Below, one piece after another: positions 37,450 through 45,899 of a stretch of DNA of 64,000 nucleotides; position 1 is the stretch's first letter, and every line of letters begins with the position of its first letter. The DNA lies in contig WSXU01000005.1 of assembly GCA_009773455.1 (NCBI GenBank), positions 1 to 64,000 on the forward strand, written 5' to 3'. The notes below the pieces were generated by a model. That model did no database searches. It was given only the letters and a program-made list of their open reading frames with translations, and had not been told where the DNA came from. Position numbers and translations under genes: made by a program. The stretch is from Bacteroidota bacterium (lineage in GTDB: Bacteria > Bacteroidota > Bacteroidia > Bacteroidales > Lentimicrobiaceae).

Positions 37450-38322
37450 ATGAAAAAACATAACCTGACCATTTTTCTGATTACAGGCCTTCTGATCATA
37501 TTGGGTGCTTGCGATTCCATGATTTCCGAAGTGGATGTTCCTGATTCGGAGCCAAAACTAGTTGTCACAGCGTTTCTGTCATCCGATGATGATTCGGTTT
37601 CAGTTTCGGTTTATAAAAGCAGACCTCTTTATGTTTCATCACAGGGCTGGGATTTATCCTTTCCCCCGGTAAACAATGCTACTGTAACCCTTTCTGACGG
37701 ATTGAACAGTGTTGTCATTCCTTTCAACCCATACTCCGGCACATACCGGGCTCCCTCGTCTGCAATACAGGTAACAGCAGGTAAAAGCTATTCGCTGATC
37801 GTGACTACCCCCGATGGCTACAACGCCTCATCAGCCTGCACCATCCCGGATGGAACAGCGCCTGATGTAGAAATCACAGGGATTGACACCATCAATCAGT
37901 ATGGAAATATTTCGATAAAAGTCAGCCTGAGGTTCCGCGACCTTCCCGGTACAGGAAACTTCTACAGAATTGCCGCCGGCACCATGTACGGAAATGAATA
38001 CGCCTATGACAAATACTTTAACGAAATGGGATTTGAACGGGGAGAACCTTATGTAAGCGATAAAAATAAGGACGGAGAATACTTTACCTTCAAAACATGG
38101 GAAATATATGAAGCTGATTCTCCTGACAATATCCTTTACGTCTCATTATTGCTCACCGATGAAAGCTATTTCAATTATCACAGGTCGACTGGTTCCCGGT
38201 TCGGTAGTGACGATTTCTTTGCAGAACCAACCCCAGTATATACCAACATCAATGGAGGTCTCGGGGTTTTTGCAGGTGTAAAAGGTCAAATAACGGAAAT
38301 AAACCTGGGGAATTTCAGGTAA
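37450..38322 (+). CDS. DUF4249 lipoprotein, partner of the TonB receptor
   Basis: The 290-residue lipoprotein has lipobox ILGAC (Cys21). The Ig-like N-terminal domain with LVVTAFLSSDDDSVSVSVYKSRPLY and the beta-rich C-terminus match the DUF4249 family, which typically follows a TonB-dependent receptor in Bacteroidota and probably contacts it at the outer surface, by analogy with SusD. Its start is 5 nt after the receptor stop, indicating an operon. It converges with folA, with a 27-nt gap and no clear terminator between them. Confidence 0.85.
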   Translation: MKKHNLTIFLITGLLIILGACDSMISEVDVPDSEPKLVVTAFLSSDDDSVSVSVYKSRPLYVSSQGWDLSFPPVNNATVTLSDGLNSVVIPFNPYSGTYRAPSSAIQVTAGKSYSLIVTTPDGYNASSACTIPDGTAPDVEITGIDTINQYGNISIKVSLRFRDLPGTGNFYRIAAGTMYGNEYAYDKYFNEMGFERGEPYVSDKNKDGEYFTFKTWEIYEADSPDNILYVSLLLTDESYFNYHRSTGSRFGSDDFFAEPTPVYTNINGGLGVFAGVKGQITEINLGNFR

Positions 38323-38349
38323 TTATTACCAGCTATTTAACTGCGGGTA

Positions 38350-38841
38350 CTACAGTCGTTCGTAGGTGATGTAAGAATAATTGAATCCGAGGCTTCCGGA
38401 GGCTTCAACATCCTGCCGCTCAATTTCCTTCCACAATGAATAGTCAATTTCGGAATAGAAGGTATCCGCTTCAAAATCCTTGTGAACAATGGTGAGGTAA
38501 AGTCTGTGTGCCAGGGGCATGAATTGACTGTAAACCATGCCTCCTCCAATGATGAAATTTTCCTTTCCCTCTTCCATTTTGTCAATGGCTTCATCAATGG
38601 AATAGGCCATTTCACATCCGGCAATGATTTCACCCGGAATATCGGTTATAACAATACTCCGCCTGTTGGGTAAAGGACGCACCGGCAGTGATTCAAAAGT
38701 ACGCTTGCCCATCACAATCGTATGACCGGTTGTCAATGCTTTGAAGCGCCTGAGATCTTCGGGGATATGCCACAATAGCTGATTGTCCTTGCCTATCGCA
38801 TTGTTTTGCGCAATGGCCACTATGATTGATATTGTTTTCAT
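38350..38841 (-). CDS. folA: Dihydrofolate reductase
   Basis: The ATG at 38841 (MKTISIIVAIAQNNAIG) gives 163 residues, the usual length. The ORF track start adds 34 unrelated residues that overlap thyA. Key motifs are NAIGKDNQLLWHIPEDLRRFK (Asp of the active site), IVMGKRTFESL (NADPH site) and FIIGGGMVY. It reduces dihydrofolate to tetrahydrofolate and recycles the dihydrofolate made by the thymidylate synthase encoded just upstream. The gap to thyA is 25 nt. Confidence 0.95.
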   Translation of the reverse strand: MKTISIIVAIAQNNAIGKDNQLLWHIPEDLRRFKALTTGHTIVMGKRTFESLPVRPLPNRRSIVITDIPGEIIAGCEMAYSIDEAIDKMEEGKENFIIGGGMVYSQFMPLAHRLYLTIVHKDFEADTFYSEIDYSLWKEIERQDVEASGSLGFNYSYITYERL

Positions 38842-38866
38842 CTGTTCTGCTTTTCGGAAAAATAAC

Positions 38867-39661
38867 TCAGACTGCCACCGGCGCCTTGATCGCAGGATGT
38901 GGATCATACCCTTCGAGCATGAAATCTTCGTACCTGAAACCAAATATATCTTTCACGTCCGGATTAAGGATCATTTTTGGTAATGGTCTGAATTCACGGC
39001 TGAGCTGAAGGTTAACCTGATCGATGTGATTGAGATAGATGTGGGCATCACCGAATGTATGGATGAAATCGCCCGGCTGAAGCCCGGTAACCTGAGCCAC
39101 CATCATGGTAAGCAAAGCATAGGAGGCTATATTGAACGGAACACCCAGAAAAATATCGGCACTCCGCTGATACAACTGGCAGGAGAGCCTGCCGTTTGCA
39201 ACGTAAAACTGGAACATCACATGACAGGGAGGCAGGGCCATTTTATCGATATCACCGGGATTCCATGCACTAACCATCAACCGGCGGGAGTCAGGTTTCT
39301 CAGCTATCATTTTTACCACTTCACTGATCTGATCGATCGTGCGTCCGTCGGCTGAACTCCATGAGCGCCACTGATGTCCGTACACAGGCCCCAGATTCCC
39401 ATTTTCATCCGCCCATTCATCCCATATACTTACCTTATTGTCGTGCAGGTATTTTATATTGGTATTCCCGGTAAGAAACCATAAAAGTTCGTGAATTATT
39501 GATCTGAGGTGAAGTTTTTTTGTAGTAAGTGCAGGAAAACCCTCTTCAAGGTTAAATCGCATCTGATGACCAAAAATACTTTTGGTCCCTGTACCGGTAC
39601 GGTCACTTCGGATAGCACCGGTTTCCATAACCAAACGTAAAAGATCGTGATATTGCTTCAT
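38867..39661 (-). CDS. thyA: Thymidylate synthase
   Basis: The protein has 264 residues, the same length as the E. coli enzyme. The nucleophile Cys146 is in [20 protein letters not shown] (dUMP phosphate), [19 protein letters not shown] and [20 protein letters not shown] are all conserved. It converts dUMP to dTMP using methylene-tetrahydrofolate and forms an operon with folA. It lies 17 nt downstream of the LVIVD protein gene, so all three genes may share a promoter. Confidence 0.97.
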   Translation of the reverse strand: MKQYHDLLRLVMETGAIRSDRTGTGTKSIFGHQMRFNLEEGFPALTTKKLHLRSIIHELLWFLTGNTNIKYLHDNKVSIWDEWADENGNLGPVYGHQWRSWSSADGRTIDQISEVVKMIAEKPDSRRLMVSAWNPGDIDKMALPPCHVMFQFYVANGRLSCQLYQRSADIFLGVPFNIASYALLTMMVAQVTGLQPGDFIHTFGDAHIYLNHIDQVNLQLSREFRPLPKMILNPDVKDIFGFRYEDFMLEGYDPHPAIKAPVAV

Positions 39662-39678
39662 GAGTTATCAGAATAACT

Positions 39679-41838
39679 TTAATGTTTAATCAGTTTCACA
39701 GGTGTACCGGCAAACCCTGAAACGGATTTTAACATATATACTCCCGGCTTCAGGTTTTTTACCAGAGGATTGGCAGCAATCAGGCTGATGGCCTGATCGC
39801 CCGGCTTCCAGATAACCCGGGGTAACTGTAACACTTCCCGACCTGAAACATCAAACAGTGAAAAACATGATTCAATGGTTTGATTTGAATGAATACATAG
39901 CTTCAGGTCTTCATGAAACGGGTTGGGAAATACAGAGACGGAAACCGGTTTTTTAACATCCACTCCTTCGATGCCGGTACTCAGGGGATTTCTGAGTACA
40001 GTAAGTCCTGATGTTCCGGAAGCAATATAAATATATTCTCCGCTTATTGCGATATTGTGAGCTGTTCCTGACAGTGCAAATGTATAAGCCTCATTCATGG
40101 CTGAAGGATCAGTCACATCAAAAACCCTCAGACCATAGCTCCAGTCAGATACAAAGGCATAATTTCCTGAAACAATAACCTGTCTGGCGTCACCAGGAAC
40201 TACACTCTGACCAAGCCCCTGTGGCAATTGAGGATCTGAAATGTCAACAACTATGATTCCACCCTGACTGTCAGCAATATAGGCTCTGTTCTCAACCGGA
40301 AATACATCATAAGCCGAACCCGGGGTATCGTAAGTTGAGATCAGCACCGGCTGAGCCGGAGAAGAAACATTGACAAGATGAAGGCCTGCCCCGCCTGAAG
40401 CAACCAATGCCATATTATCGTTCAGGGCTATTCCATAGGAGGTTCCGGGTAAATCATAAGCATTTCCGGCCACCGAAGGCAGCCCGGGTATTGAAAGATT
40501 AAGCAATTGCAAACCAAGAACATCAACTGCAACATAGCCAATGTTGTTACGGATTACCAGATCCTGTGCCCAGTTGTCGGTGGTAACGGACCCACTTTGT
40601 TGCAGGTTTGAAGGATCAGAAATATTGTACTCCGCAATCCCATTTTGTCCATCAGCAATATATGCGTAGTTGTTGTTCAGAGCAAGGCCAAGACCATTTC
40701 CTGAATTTGGCACTTGTCCGGTAATAAAAGGTTTTACAGGATCAGAAATATCCACGACAACCAATCCATTTCGTCCATCAGCAATGTATGCGAAATTACC
40801 GGCAATCTGAATGTCTCTTGAGTCGTGCAATGTCATGAAGTCAGAAATACGTGTCAGCAGAGCCGGGGCATCAAGGTTAAATAACTGCAGTCCAAGCTTT
40901 TCACCGCCGGCAAAAATTCTGTTGCCCCATACTTCAGCAAACCGGACCGGAGATGAAAAACCTGAAGAATTACCCACATAGGTTATCAGTCCAAGGGCAT
41001 CAACATTCAATACGGCAATTCCGGCGGTTCCATTCCCGATATAACATAAATTGTCCTTAAGAGAAAGTTTGTAAGAATACTCCTGGGTATCGTATTGTCC
41101 TATCTGGGAAATGGCAGAGGGGTTCTGGACATTCAGCACCACGAGTCCGTAAAAACTGCTGCTGAAGTCATTGAAATTTGATACGCATAGCAACATATTC
41201 TGCCTTATTTCCATGTCGGTTATTTCTCCGATTATTGTCTCTGAATCCAGGAGTGCAGGCAAGTCAGGATCTTCGATATTTAAAGCATACACAGTGTTTC
41301 CGACATTGGTAAATGCAGTATTTCCACTAACGACCACACGACTGAAGATGTCTGCTTCAGGCAAAACAAATGTACCGGTTTCAACAGGGTTAACCGGATC
41401 GGTAATATCCACTATCCTGAATCCCTCCATTCCATATGCCAGATAAGCATGGTTTCCTGATACATCAATTCCCCAGCATTGAGAATTTGGCCCTGCATTA
41501 TAATTTCCGGTCTCAAAAGGATGCTCCGGGTCTGCAATATTGATTATTCTCAGTCCGGCACTTCCGGCACTGAGGTAAGCATAATTACCCTGTAAGTCAA
41601 TACTACCGGCGGCATCGGGCAGTGTCAGGTACGAAAGGACAACAGGTGACACTGGATTGGAATAATCCAGAATCAGTAGTCCGTTATTTGCAGCACAATA
41701 AGCAATATTACCGTTAACCCTTACTTCATTAATGGTGCCCGGGATACCTGACATAAACTCAAGGTTTCCTGCCTTTGATTGATTCAAAAGAAAGAATGAT
41801 AACAGGATAAAAACAGCTGATCTGAGTGAGTGTTTCAT
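39679..41838 (-). CDS. T9SS-exported LVIVD-repeat beta-propeller protein
   Basis: The 719-residue protein has a signal peptide (ending QSKAG). Many repeats of about 40-45 residues carry LVIVDISDP-type motifs (GLVVVDISDPVKPFITG, GIIVVDISDPQLP, GLRVFDVTDPSAM), forming one or two beta-propellers. A T9SS type A domain ends the protein (VSVFPNPFHEDLKL and a final VKLIKH). It is exported to the surface. LVIVD proteins are of unknown function and may mediate adhesion. It sits upstream of thyA-folA on the same strand and has the best consensus promoter in the window. Confidence 0.88.
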   Translation of the reverse strand: MKHSLRSAVFILLSFFLLNQSKAGNLEFMSGIPGTINEVRVNGNIAYCAANNGLLILDYSNPVSPVVLSYLTLPDAAGSIDLQGNYAYLSAGSAGLRIINIADPEHPFETGNYNAGPNSQCWGIDVSGNHAYLAYGMEGFRIVDITDPVNPVETGTFVLPEADIFSRVVVSGNTAFTNVGNTVYALNIEDPDLPALLDSETIIGEITDMEIRQNMLLCVSNFNDFSSSFYGLVVLNVQNPSAISQIGQYDTQEYSYKLSLKDNLCYIGNGTAGIAVLNVDALGLITYVGNSSGFSSPVRFAEVWGNRIFAGGEKLGLQLFNLDAPALLTRISDFMTLHDSRDIQIAGNFAYIADGRNGLVVVDISDPVKPFITGQVPNSGNGLGLALNNNYAYIADGQNGIAEYNISDPSNLQQSGSVTTDNWAQDLVIRNNIGYVAVDVLGLQLLNLSIPGLPSVAGNAYDLPGTSYGIALNDNMALVASGGAGLHLVNVSSPAQPVLISTYDTPGSAYDVFPVENRAYIADSQGGIIVVDISDPQLPQGLGQSVVPGDARQVIVSGNYAFVSDWSYGLRVFDVTDPSAMNEAYTFALSGTAHNIAISGEYIYIASGTSGLTVLRNPLSTGIEGVDVKKPVSVSVFPNPFHEDLKLCIHSNQTIESCFSLFDVSGREVLQLPRVIWKPGDQAISLIAANPLVKNLKPGVYMLKSVSGFAGTPVKLIKH

Positions 41839-41875
41839 AGAGATAACAGGGTATTTTATTCGGTTGACTAATGGT

Positions 41876-41906
41876 CAAAAATAGTAAACAATATCAAGGG
41901 AGCAAA
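41876..41906 (-). promoter_or_regulatory. Consensus Bacteroidota promoter (TTTG-N19-TATTTTTG)
   Basis: The minus strand has TTTG at 41906-41903, then 19 nt, then TATTTTTG at 41883-41876. This is an exact match to the TTTG-N19-TAnnTTTG consensus, 38 nt upstream of the ATG at 41838. Confidence 0.65.
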
Positions 41907-41975
41907 AAGTAATCACATCCGGCGGAAAAGTCAGACCGGATCCAGTCTGCCAAATCATTCAATGGGCAGCAGGTT

Positions 41976-43064
41976 TCAGGCAGGCTTGTCCTTCACTTTG
42001 AAATGCAATGAATCGCCCCACTCGTCATAGCCTATCTTATTGCCCGACATATGGATTCGTGCTTCAAGACAGTTTTTGCAGTCGGCAGCTTCCTCATCGG
42101 TACAGGGTTTGTTTTCATAGAGTTTATAATCATTCCGGTAGGCTCCGGGGGTAATATTGGGCATAATGATGTTGGCACCTATTTTCAGTGCCTTTTCGCG
42201 ACCGATGGGATCGATCGCCTGAAGAGCAGTGGCAGAGGCAATGTTGATATTTTTCATCATTATCCTGAGAATAGCTATCATTTTCAGCGCAAGATTGAAT
42301 CGCTCTTCAAGCGGTAACAGCTGCTCACGGAACTGCCAGAGCGGTGTATCGGCATGCTCGATGTATGGACCCATACCACACATATCAATGTCAAGTTCCT
42401 TCATAAACAGCAGGTCGTCGGCAAGATCTGCAGTGGTCTGAAACGGCAGTCCGATCATAACGCCGGTACCAAGCTGAAATCCGGCTTCACGCAGGTCATA
42501 GAGGGCCTGCAACCTGCGTTCAAATCCGTGGGTCTTGTCCTGCGGGTGAATTCTGTAGTAGAGCTCCCGGTTCGAAGACTCAATACGCAGCAGGTAACGA
42601 TGGGCTCCTGCATCAAACCATCTTTTATACACATCGGGTGCCTGTTCACCAACTGACAGGGTGATGCCGAGCTTATCTTCCGACAGTGCTTTGATACCTC
42701 TTACCAGACGTTCGATCCTTGATGTAAAAGCAGGACTTTCAAGCTCACCCCCCTGAAGAACTACGGACCCGTAATTACTCTCCCAGGCAAACCTGGCTGC
42801 ATCCAGAATCTCATCATCAGTCAGGTTGTAACGCTGGCTCTTTTTATTGCTCTTCCTGATTCCGCAATAGAAACAATCTTTTTCGCAAATGTTGGAAAAC
42901 TCTATCAATCCCCTGAAATAAACAACATTGCCAACATACTGCGTCTTGATTTCAGCAGCCCTTGCATAAAGCTTATTCCTGTCTTCCGGGCCCGTCAGAA
43001 GAAGATCAATAATTTCCTCCCGGCTGAGAACTTCCTTATTCAAAATGGCATCAATCTCTGACAT
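41976..43064 (-). CDS. hydE: [FeFe]-hydrogenase maturase HydE (radical SAM)
   Basis: The 362-residue radical SAM enzyme has the CxxxCxxC cluster motif in CEKDCFYCGIR (Cys60, Cys64, Cys67). The HydE-like context includes EFSNICEKDC, VVLQGGELESPAF, LLRIESSNRELYYRIHP and IGLPFQTTADLADDL. With HydF and HydG it builds the H-cluster of [FeFe] hydrogenase. BioB and PylB relatives lack several of these motifs. The hydrogenase itself and HydF/HydG are not in this window. It follows the GWxTD-like gene on the same strand with a 75-nt gap and its own candidate -7 box. Confidence 0.9.
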   Translation of the reverse strand: MSEIDAILNKEVLSREEIIDLLLTGPEDRNKLYARAAEIKTQYVGNVVYFRGLIEFSNICEKDCFYCGIRKSNKKSQRYNLTDDEILDAARFAWESNYGSVVLQGGELESPAFTSRIERLVRGIKALSEDKLGITLSVGEQAPDVYKRWFDAGAHRYLLRIESSNRELYYRIHPQDKTHGFERRLQALYDLREAGFQLGTGVMIGLPFQTTADLADDLLFMKELDIDMCGMGPYIEHADTPLWQFREQLLPLEERFNLALKMIAILRIMMKNINIASATALQAIDPIGREKALKIGANIIMPNITPGAYRNDYKLYENKPCTDEEAADCKNCLEARIHMSGNKIGYDEWGDSLHFKVKDKPA

Positions 43065-43087
43065 AATTGCTGGTATGGTGCTTGCGG

Positions 43088-43095
43088 CAAAAATA
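43088..43095 (-). promoter_or_regulatory. Candidate -7 box (TATTTTTG) for hydE
   Basis: The minus strand reads TATTTTTG 24 nt upstream of the ATG at 43064. No -33 element at proper spacing. Confidence 0.35.
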
Positions 43096-43138
43096 CTGTT
43101 TTTTTACGACCGGAAAATTAAAATAGTGGCAATCAAAG

Positions 43139-44386
43139 CTACCTCCGCCAGTTGGAAACCGCCTGATGCCATGGCCTGCGATAATCCTCCGACCTGGTCA
43201 GGACATAGTCTTCTATACCTGCAGGACCAGCTGAATTATGGAAATAAAAGCGCACAGAAAGAGGATGGCCGGGCTCGCCATATGTCCACTCTTCGACGGA
43301 TGAGTTTCTGAACACCACTGCAGGTGGTCCGAATACGATGTAAATCATTCCCCTGTCCGACTTCCATCCTTCCACCACATTGCTGAAAAGGACATTTGCC
43401 TCCTCCACCCGTTTGTAATATCGTTTTATCTGGCTGAGCGCCCTTTCAGGGTTTCCTGTCAGCCCAATCCAGAAATTGTCAACAGCCAGCCGTGGCGGCA
43501 TGCTGAACAACTTTTTATACTCCTCATCTGTTGCGATATAACGCAAGGCTTCGCGCATTTTATCTACCGATCCGATTTCCGGGAAACCATCATAAAACCG
43601 GCAGAAAAGAATCCTTTTCCCGTTTGTAAGCTGATCGGTATACAATCCTTCGGCTTCATAGGAGAAAGGTGCTGAAACCTGACTCCGGAAGCTGATCTCA
43701 CCAGTCTTCACAGCATCAGGTGGCAAAAACCTGTTATCAGGGGAAAATAAAAATGGCGCAACCGCAGCAGCCTGATCCGTGTATCTTAAATAACTCAGCC
43801 TTACAACAGAATCCTGCGGAAACCCGGACCTGATTCTGACCTTCTCATTCCGCAGAATATAATTTCGCATAAGTGGCCTGTTGTTCAGGCCTGTAAGAAC
43901 AAAATCGGCAGGACCATTGTGCAGGAATTTCGGCAGGTTGATGTATTGTACATATGAACAGGGTGTATTCTGGTCTGTCAGGATAACCTGTATGATATAA
44001 TTTTTCCCGGTTCGAGCCTTTATCTTAACAGAGTCTTCAAATATTCCAGAATACAACAGGGAATCTACACCCCGGTATGATCCGGAATCAACCAATATAC
44101 CTTTTTCATATCCAGCATACAACTGATAATCAATCCTGTACCTGGCAAAGGGCTTTGATCCGCTGATCTGCTGATATTTAAGTTCATTGAGTGGAAAACG
44201 GAAATACAGGTTTGAAAGACTGTCGTCCAGGTTGAAAACTGTATAACGGAGGCCCTCCAGCTGTAACCCGGGATCGTAAAACCCGGCAACATTCTGTGTA
44301 GCAAGCTTACCTGTAGCCGAACATCCGGCAATACCAACCATCGATGCAGTGAACATCAGAAATAGCAGCAGTCGCCCGGTTCTCAT
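43139..44386 (-). CDS. GWxTD-type lipoprotein
   Basis: The 415-residue lipoprotein has lipobox GIAGC (Cys22). A beta-rich N-terminal part is followed by a helical segment (YIATDEEYKKLFSMPPRLAVDNFW) and EGWKSDRGMIYIVFGPP, the signature region of the GWxTD family, here with Ser for Thr. These proteins occur in Bacteroidota and Acidobacteria and have no established function. The following strand (EEWTYG) is also typical. It is a single gene with a 321-nt upstream region. Confidence 0.78.
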   Translation of the reverse strand: MRTGRLLLFLMFTASMVGIAGCSATGKLATQNVAGFYDPGLQLEGLRYTVFNLDDSLSNLYFRFPLNELKYQQISGSKPFARYRIDYQLYAGYEKGILVDSGSYRGVDSLLYSGIFEDSVKIKARTGKNYIIQVILTDQNTPCSYVQYINLPKFLHNGPADFVLTGLNNRPLMRNYILRNEKVRIRSGFPQDSVVRLSYLRYTDQAAAVAPFLFSPDNRFLPPDAVKTGEISFRSQVSAPFSYEAEGLYTDQLTNGKRILFCRFYDGFPEIGSVDKMREALRYIATDEEYKKLFSMPPRLAVDNFWIGLTGNPERALSQIKRYYKRVEEANVLFSNVVEGWKSDRGMIYIVFGPPAVVFRNSSVEEWTYGEPGHPLSVRFYFHNSAGPAGIEDYVLTRSEDYRRPWHQAVSNWRR

Positions 44387-44707
44387 AAATCAGAATATTA
44401 AACTGTATAAGCTTTCCGGGTTGTTTGCAGTTGCTTGCCGGAAAGTGTAAAATTAAGAAATTCAGCGGTAAACCATTCATCAAAATCGTCCGATAATCAT
44501 AAGATTCACTACGATTGAAATGTTGGATTCCGGTTGATTCCTTATCGAAATCTTACTGTTTGTATCTAGGTATCTGAGTGGCTACTTAACTTCCGACTCT
44601 TCCGGTTTTATTAAACACCCACAACTCACTCACCAATTACTGTGGTGTGTTAATTAATTTAACAAAATTCGTTATGAGAGCAGGCAGGAAAGCGTTATTC
44701 AGTTTTA
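44387..44707. other. 321-bp intergenic region
   Basis: Contains an 8-bp inverted repeat, ctttccgg (44412-44419) and ccggaaag (44438-44445), about 25-60 nt upstream of the GWxTD-type gene. It could be an operator or part of the 5' leader. No other element was seen. Confidence 0.45.
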
Positions 44708-45715
44708 TTATTTCACCCGCAGCCTTTTGCCAACGGTAAGCTTCTTCTTGGCCGAAATTCCATTGAGCTTGCAGATTTTACTCACCGTCGTTTTATATCT
44801 CAGGGCAATCGCATAAAGGGTATCACCGGATTTAATGGTATGATATTTCGAAGTAACGGCCTGTGACTGTGAGGCTGAATTATTGTTAGCGGAATTCTGG
44901 GTTGATGTACCCGAAGAAGAGCTTTTCTTTCTGCTGAAGAAATCCTTATCAATGATAAGCGTGTCTTTCAGCACGCAAAAATTATTGAAATCGATGATCT
45001 TACCCGGATTAAAGTGTTCGCCCATATAACGGGTTTCAAAATGAAGGTGGGTTGTTGTAGCCCTTCCGGTCCTTCCACCCAGTCCCAAAACATCTCCTGC
45101 CCTGACCTCCTGGTTAACGGCAACCAGTATTTTTGAAAGATGTCCGTAAACTGTTTCGAGGCCATTGTTGTGCCTGACCACCACCATTTTTCCATACCCG
45201 CTCATTACCCTGGCAATCCTGACTTTCCCTGAAAATGCTGTGCGCACAGTGTCACCGTTTTCAAGCTTGATGTCCATACCTGCATGAAACCGCCTGCCTC
45301 TCGGGCCATACGGTGATATTACCTTCCCTTTGAACGGAAAGCAGAATTTACCTTCAACAGGGTCATTGAGCAGGATAGTTTTAGGTTCATCGAGGGTTGA
45401 AAGATCGGTGCGGCCTGTTCTGATATACAGGGTATCCCAGCGGTTGCTGTTAACAACTGCTGTGGGCACAAAAATGATATCGCCCGGAACATAACTCTTG
45501 CCGGGCTCTTCCTCCATATTTTCATCTTCCAGGACTGGTTCCTCGTAGGTAAAGTCATAATTAAATCCGCCCGGGCCTGGCTTGGTCGTATCGCCCGGAT
45601 AAAAAAAGTCTGTTGTATCAATGACGAATCCCTGCCCATGACCTGAAAATGACAGGGCAGAAACAAATAAAACCAACAATATGCTCCTGAAAATATTTTT
45701 AATCTGAAAATCCAT
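44708..45715 (-). CDS. Exported M23 peptidase (LytM-like) with LysM domain
   Basis: The 335-residue protein has a signal peptide (ending FSGHGQ). The M23 domain (about 122-245) has the metal ligands in HAGMD (His144, Asp148) and HLHFE (His225; His223 also near). A Ser/Asn-rich linker leads to a C-terminal LysM domain (about 291-335, YHTIKSGDTLYAIALRYKT). It should cleave peptidoglycan cross-links while anchored by LysM. All zinc ligands are intact, so it is likely an active hydrolase and not a NlpD/EnvC-type activator. Confidence 0.93.
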   Translation of the reverse strand: MDFQIKNIFRSILLVLFVSALSFSGHGQGFVIDTTDFFYPGDTTKPGPGGFNYDFTYEEPVLEDENMEEEPGKSYVPGDIIFVPTAVVNSNRWDTLYIRTGRTDLSTLDEPKTILLNDPVEGKFCFPFKGKVISPYGPRGRRFHAGMDIKLENGDTVRTAFSGKVRIARVMSGYGKMVVVRHNNGLETVYGHLSKILVAVNQEVRAGDVLGLGGRTGRATTTHLHFETRYMGEHFNPGKIIDFNNFCVLKDTLIIDKDFFSRKKSSSSGTSTQNSANNNSASQSQAVTSKYHTIKSGDTLYAIALRYKTTVSKICKLNGISAKKKLTVGKRLRVK

Positions 45716-45748
45716 TTCCCTGATTTAATTCAAATCCAACACCGCTTG

Positions 45749-45756
45749 CAAAAATA
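45749..45756 (-). promoter_or_regulatory. Candidate -7 box (TATTTTTG) for the M23 gene
   Basis: The minus strand reads TATTTTTG 34 nt upstream of the ATG at 45715. Confidence 0.4.
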
Positions 45757-45840
45757 GTCATTTCGTTTTTCAGCCCGGCCTTAAATGTCCTGTCTGCGAT
45801 GGTAATCCGGATGATTAATGTTAAAAATTGTTAAGCCACC

Positions 45841-45885
45841 AATTAAAAACGGGCGGCAGATCTTTCTGCTCGCCCGTTTTTAATT
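45841..45885. terminator. Strong rho-independent terminator of the FadL-SGNH operon
   Basis: A 15-bp perfect outer stem (aattaaaaacgggcg with cgcccgtttttaatt) is extended by GCAGA/TCTGC with one bulged t. It is bidirectional, with T-runs on both strands, and lies 15 nt after the SGNH stop on the minus strand. Confidence 0.92.
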
Positions 45886-45899
45886 GACCTATTCAATGG

